Positions 4,712 through 6,517 of a DNA stretch of 6,517 nt are shown piece by piece (positions within the stretch are counted from its first letter, which is position 1; each line of letters starts with the position of its first letter). Both the position numbers and the translations under genes were made by a program. The notes under the pieces are model-generated. The model did not search any database and was not told where the DNA came from. It was given only the letters and a program-made list of their open reading frames with translations. Source of the stretch: Bifidobacterium breve (GTDB lineage Bacteria > Actinomycetota > Actinomycetes > S36-B12); contig CALPZT020000094.1 in assembly GCA_943328365.2 (NCBI GenBank), positions 1-6,517 on the forward strand, written 5' to 3'.

Positions 4712-6256
4712 CTGAACACCTCAACAAGCGTCGACCCGACAACAGCACCTACATTCGCTGAGCTCGGCGCAGATCCACAGATCACCGCAGCCCTTCTTGC
4801 CGATGGCATCGAGCGCGCCTTCCCCATCCAGGAGATGTGCCTTCCGCTCGCCCTTCAGGGCCAGGACCTCATCGGCCAGGCGAAGACCGGCACCGGCAAG
4901 ACCCTCGGCTTCGGCATCCCGCTTCTTCAGCGCATCGACCTCGAAGGCGACCGCGACCGGCCCCAGGCCCTCGTCATCTGCCCGACCCGCGAGCTCGGCC
5001 TCCAGGTCGCGACCGACCTCGAGCGTGCCGGGCGACTCCGCGGCGTCCGCGTGCTCGCCGTCTATGGCGGCCGCGCCTACGAGCCCCAGATCGACGCGCT
5101 GCGTAATGGGGTCGACGTCGTCGTCGGAACCCCGGGACGCATCATCGATCTTGCCAACCGCCGCGACCTTGACCTCTCTCAGGTGAAGATCCTCGTGCTC
5201 GACGAGGCCGATGAGATGCTCGACATGGGATTCCTGCCCGACGTCGAGCGCATCGTCTCCCAGGTCGCCACGGTTCGCCAGACCATGCTCTTCTCCGCGA
5301 CCATGCCGGGGCAGATCGTCAACCTCGCGCGCCGCTACATGACCCAGCCGATGCATATCCGCGCGTCTGAGCCTGACGACGAGAGCGCCACGGTCGATGC
5401 CATCGAGCAGCACGTGTGGCGTGCCCACCCGATGGACAAGATCGAGCTCGTCGCCCGCATCCTTCAGGCCGACGGCCGCAAGCTCGTCATGATCTTCACG
5501 CGCACGAAGCGCAAGGCGCAGCGCATCTGCGACGATCTCACCGAGCGCGGCTTCGCCGTCGGCACCGTCCACGGCGATCTCGGCCAGGGTGCCCGCGAGC
5601 AGGCCCTGCGCGCCTTCCGCAACGGCAAGGTCGATGTCCTCGTCGCCACCGACGTCGCGGCACGCGGCATCGACGTTGACGATGTCACGCACGTCATCAA
5701 CTACGAATGCCCTGACGACGAGAAGACCTACCTGCACCGCGTCGGCCGCACCGGCCGCGCAGGGGCGTCCGGCGTCGCCGTCACCCTCGTCGACTGGGAA
5801 GACATCGCCCGCTGGCAGATGATCGACCGCGCGCTCAAGCTGCCCTTCAAGGACCCGATCGAGACCTACTCCTCGAGCGACCACGTCTACACCGGGCTCG
5901 GCATCCCCGCCGGCACCACCGGCACCCTGCCCAAGGCCAGCCGCACCCGCGAGGGCCTCGGCGCCGAGGGCGTCGAGGATCTCGGCGAGACCGGCAAGAA
6001 GAAGCCCGGCTCGGGTGGCGACCGAGATCGTGATCGCAAGTCAGGCGGCTCTTCCTCCGACCGGCCCTCGCGCGGGAAGTCCTCTGGCTCGAAGTCCGGC
6101 GGTTCGAAGTCCCATGGCGGCAAGTCAGAGGGCTCGAAGTCGGACGTTTCGAAATCGGACGCGCCTAAGTCCGATGCGCCCCGCGCAGCGAAGAGCGATC
6201 GCGAGCGCCGTGCTCGCCGCCGCACCAAGGGCGGTCAGTCCGCCGAGACCGACTGA
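4712..6256 (+). CDS. DEAD-box ATP-dependent RNA helicase (RhlE-type, Rv3211-like)
   Basis: A 514-residue (from CTG 4712) ATP-dependent RNA helicase. All core motifs are present: Q-motif with Phe15, Gly32 and FPIQ (Gln40); motif I AKTGTGKT (57-64); PTREL (91-95); TPGR (140-143); DEAD (164-167); SAT (195-197); MIFTRTK (260-266); ATDVAARGID (312-321); HRVGRTGR (342-349). The tail (428-514) is a disordered Ser/Lys/Gly-rich stretch ending in a basic cluster, common in actinobacterial RhlE-type helicases and probably RNA-binding. The first in-frame ATG (4835) would cut off the Q-motif that binds the adenine, and no ATG, GTG or TTG lies between the upstream stop (4652) and that ATG. The CTG with GGAG in front is therefore the best start; a sequence error is the alternative. 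Such helicases remodel structured RNA in ribosome assembly, mRNA decay or cold adaptation. By position it corresponds to Rv3211 (rhlE), from memory. Confidence 0.93.
   Translation: MNTSTSVDPTTAPTFAELGADPQITAALLADGIERAFPIQEMCLPLALQGQDLIGQAKTGTGKTLGFGIPLLQRIDLEGDRDRPQALVICPTRELGLQVATDLERAGRLRGVRVLAVYGGRAYEPQIDALRNGVDVVVGTPGRIIDLANRRDLDLSQVKILVLDEADEMLDMGFLPDVERIVSQVATVRQTMLFSATMPGQIVNLARRYMTQPMHIRASEPDDESATVDAIEQHVWRAHPMDKIELVARILQADGRKLVMIFTRTKRKAQRICDDLTERGFAVGTVHGDLGQGAREQALRAFRNGKVDVLVATDVAARGIDVDDVTHVINYECPDDEKTYLHRVGRTGRAGASGVAVTLVDWEDIARWQMIDRALKLPFKDPIETYSSSDHVYTGLGIPAGTTGTLPKASRTREGLGAEGVEDLGETGKKKPGSGGDRDRDRKSGGSSSDRPSRGKSSGSKSGGSKSHGGKSEGSKSDVSKSDAPKSDAPRAAKSDRERRARRRTKGGQSAETD
6084..6180 (+). 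repeat. Degenerate Ser-Lys repeat in the helicase tail
   Basis: The 8-mer TCGAAGTC recurs at 6088-6095, 6104-6111 and 6134-6141, with TCGAAATC at 6149-6156. Related AAGTC-containing units lie between and after them. They encode repeated GSKS, GGKS, SKSD and PKSDAP units in a low-complexity basic tail. Irregular spacing suggests slippage-driven growth rather than a defined domain. Confidence 0.65.
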
Positions 6257-6517
6257 TCCAGGCTCTCAGCCAAGTCGCGGTAGTCCTGGGCACCGCGTGA
6301 ACTCCGCGCGGTCGCGAGGATGCTTCGTCCGGTCGCGGGCGCCTCTGCAAACCTGATCGACCGTGAGATCGGTGGCAGCACGGGCACGCCGTAGCGTGCC
6401 GGCAGATCGGCGAGCACCGCGCGGGCATGGGTCGTGCGTCCATCGAAGAGGGTCGGCAGGATGCCGGCGACCCGAAGCCGCGGATTGGTCAGGCGCCGAA
6501 CATCGTCGATCGTCTCC
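6235..6517 (-). CDS. ParA/Soj-family ATPase, C-terminal part (open at right edge)
   Basis: The minus-strand frame is open from the window edge and ends at TGA (6237-6235), giving 94 residues. It carries the C-terminal signature of ParA/MinD-type chromosome- and cargo-positioning ATPases: VAGILPTLFDGRTTHARAVL, then ARYGVPVLPPISRSIRFAEAPATGRSIL, ending GAQDYRDLAESL. The Walker A region and start lie outside. A GTG at 6417 is only an internal Val codon, as coding similarity continues upstream of it. The stop codon lies inside the helicase gene, so the two converge with a 22-bp overlap. Beside the helicase, this matches the mycobacterial Soj/ParA-related gene Rv3213c (from memory; the intervening Rv3212 is absent here). 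Without a ParB neighbour or the N-terminus, a chromosome-partition role cannot be separated from a cargo-positioning one. Confidence 0.88.
   Translation of the reverse strand, partial: ETIDDVRRLTNPRLRVAGILPTLFDGRTTHARAVLADLPARYGVPVLPPISRSIRFAEAPATGRSILATARSSRGAQDYRDLAESLDQSVSAD

Noticed and set aside
4721..5884. 387-residue minus-strand open frame opposite the helicase
   Set aside because: Its composition (Asp/Ala/Val/Gly-rich, LVVRAFVVDDV style) is the usual antisense shadow of a GC-rich gene, and the plus strand encodes all DEAD-box motifs.
1..6517. CRISPR array, insertion sequence, tRNA or rRNA, phage genes
   Set aside because: No regularly spaced repeats, transposase motifs, cloverleaf sequences or phage structural motifs were seen on either strand.

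Overview
The window is GC-rich DNA whose gene content and order point to an actinobacterium (Actinomycetota). From memory, part of the layout matches a conserved mycobacterial neighbourhood, Rv3208 to Rv3213c of M. tuberculosis: TetR regulator, DUF3107 (TB9.4-type) protein, MiaE-like ferritin-fold protein on the opposite strand, RhlE-type DEAD-box RNA helicase, and a ParA/Soj-type ATPase on the opposite strand. Promoters that sit directly against start codons (candidate leaderless genes) fit the same assignment. The genus cannot be read from the sequence.

Layout, left to right. Positions 1-833 (+) hold the 3' part of an unrecognised protein that is open at the left edge. It converges on an unrecognised gene at 901-1764 (-), which lies just downstream of an alpha/beta hydrolase at 1831-2709 (-). 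The hydrolase is divergent from a TetR-family regulator at 2775-3440 (+). The short gap between these two carries a 17-bp imperfect palindrome, a good operator candidate. The DUF3107 gene (3552-3779, +) follows TetR after a 111-bp gap with a small GC-rich hairpin. It converges on the ferritin-like gene (3902-4594, -), and the 122-bp gap between them holds a perfect 13-bp inverted repeat. The ferritin-like gene is divergent from the DEAD-box helicase (4712-6256, +). Between those two lie the helicase leader hairpin and an apparent CTG start codon. The last gene, the C-terminal part of a ParA-family ATPase (6235-6517, -), overlaps the helicase tail-to-tail by 22 bp and runs off the right edge.

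How the genes may work together. The TetR protein probably controls itself and the divergent hydrolase. The helicase (RNA remodelling) and the MiaE-like protein (possibly tRNA-related, or only a ferritin-fold relative) share a divergent control region. No mobile element, CRISPR array, tRNA or rRNA was seen, and no stretch over 300 bp lacks a gene. I see no complete new system here. The points most worth following are the helicase start and leader hairpin, the convergent-gap inverted repeat, the TetR/hydrolase operator, and the two unrecognised genes.
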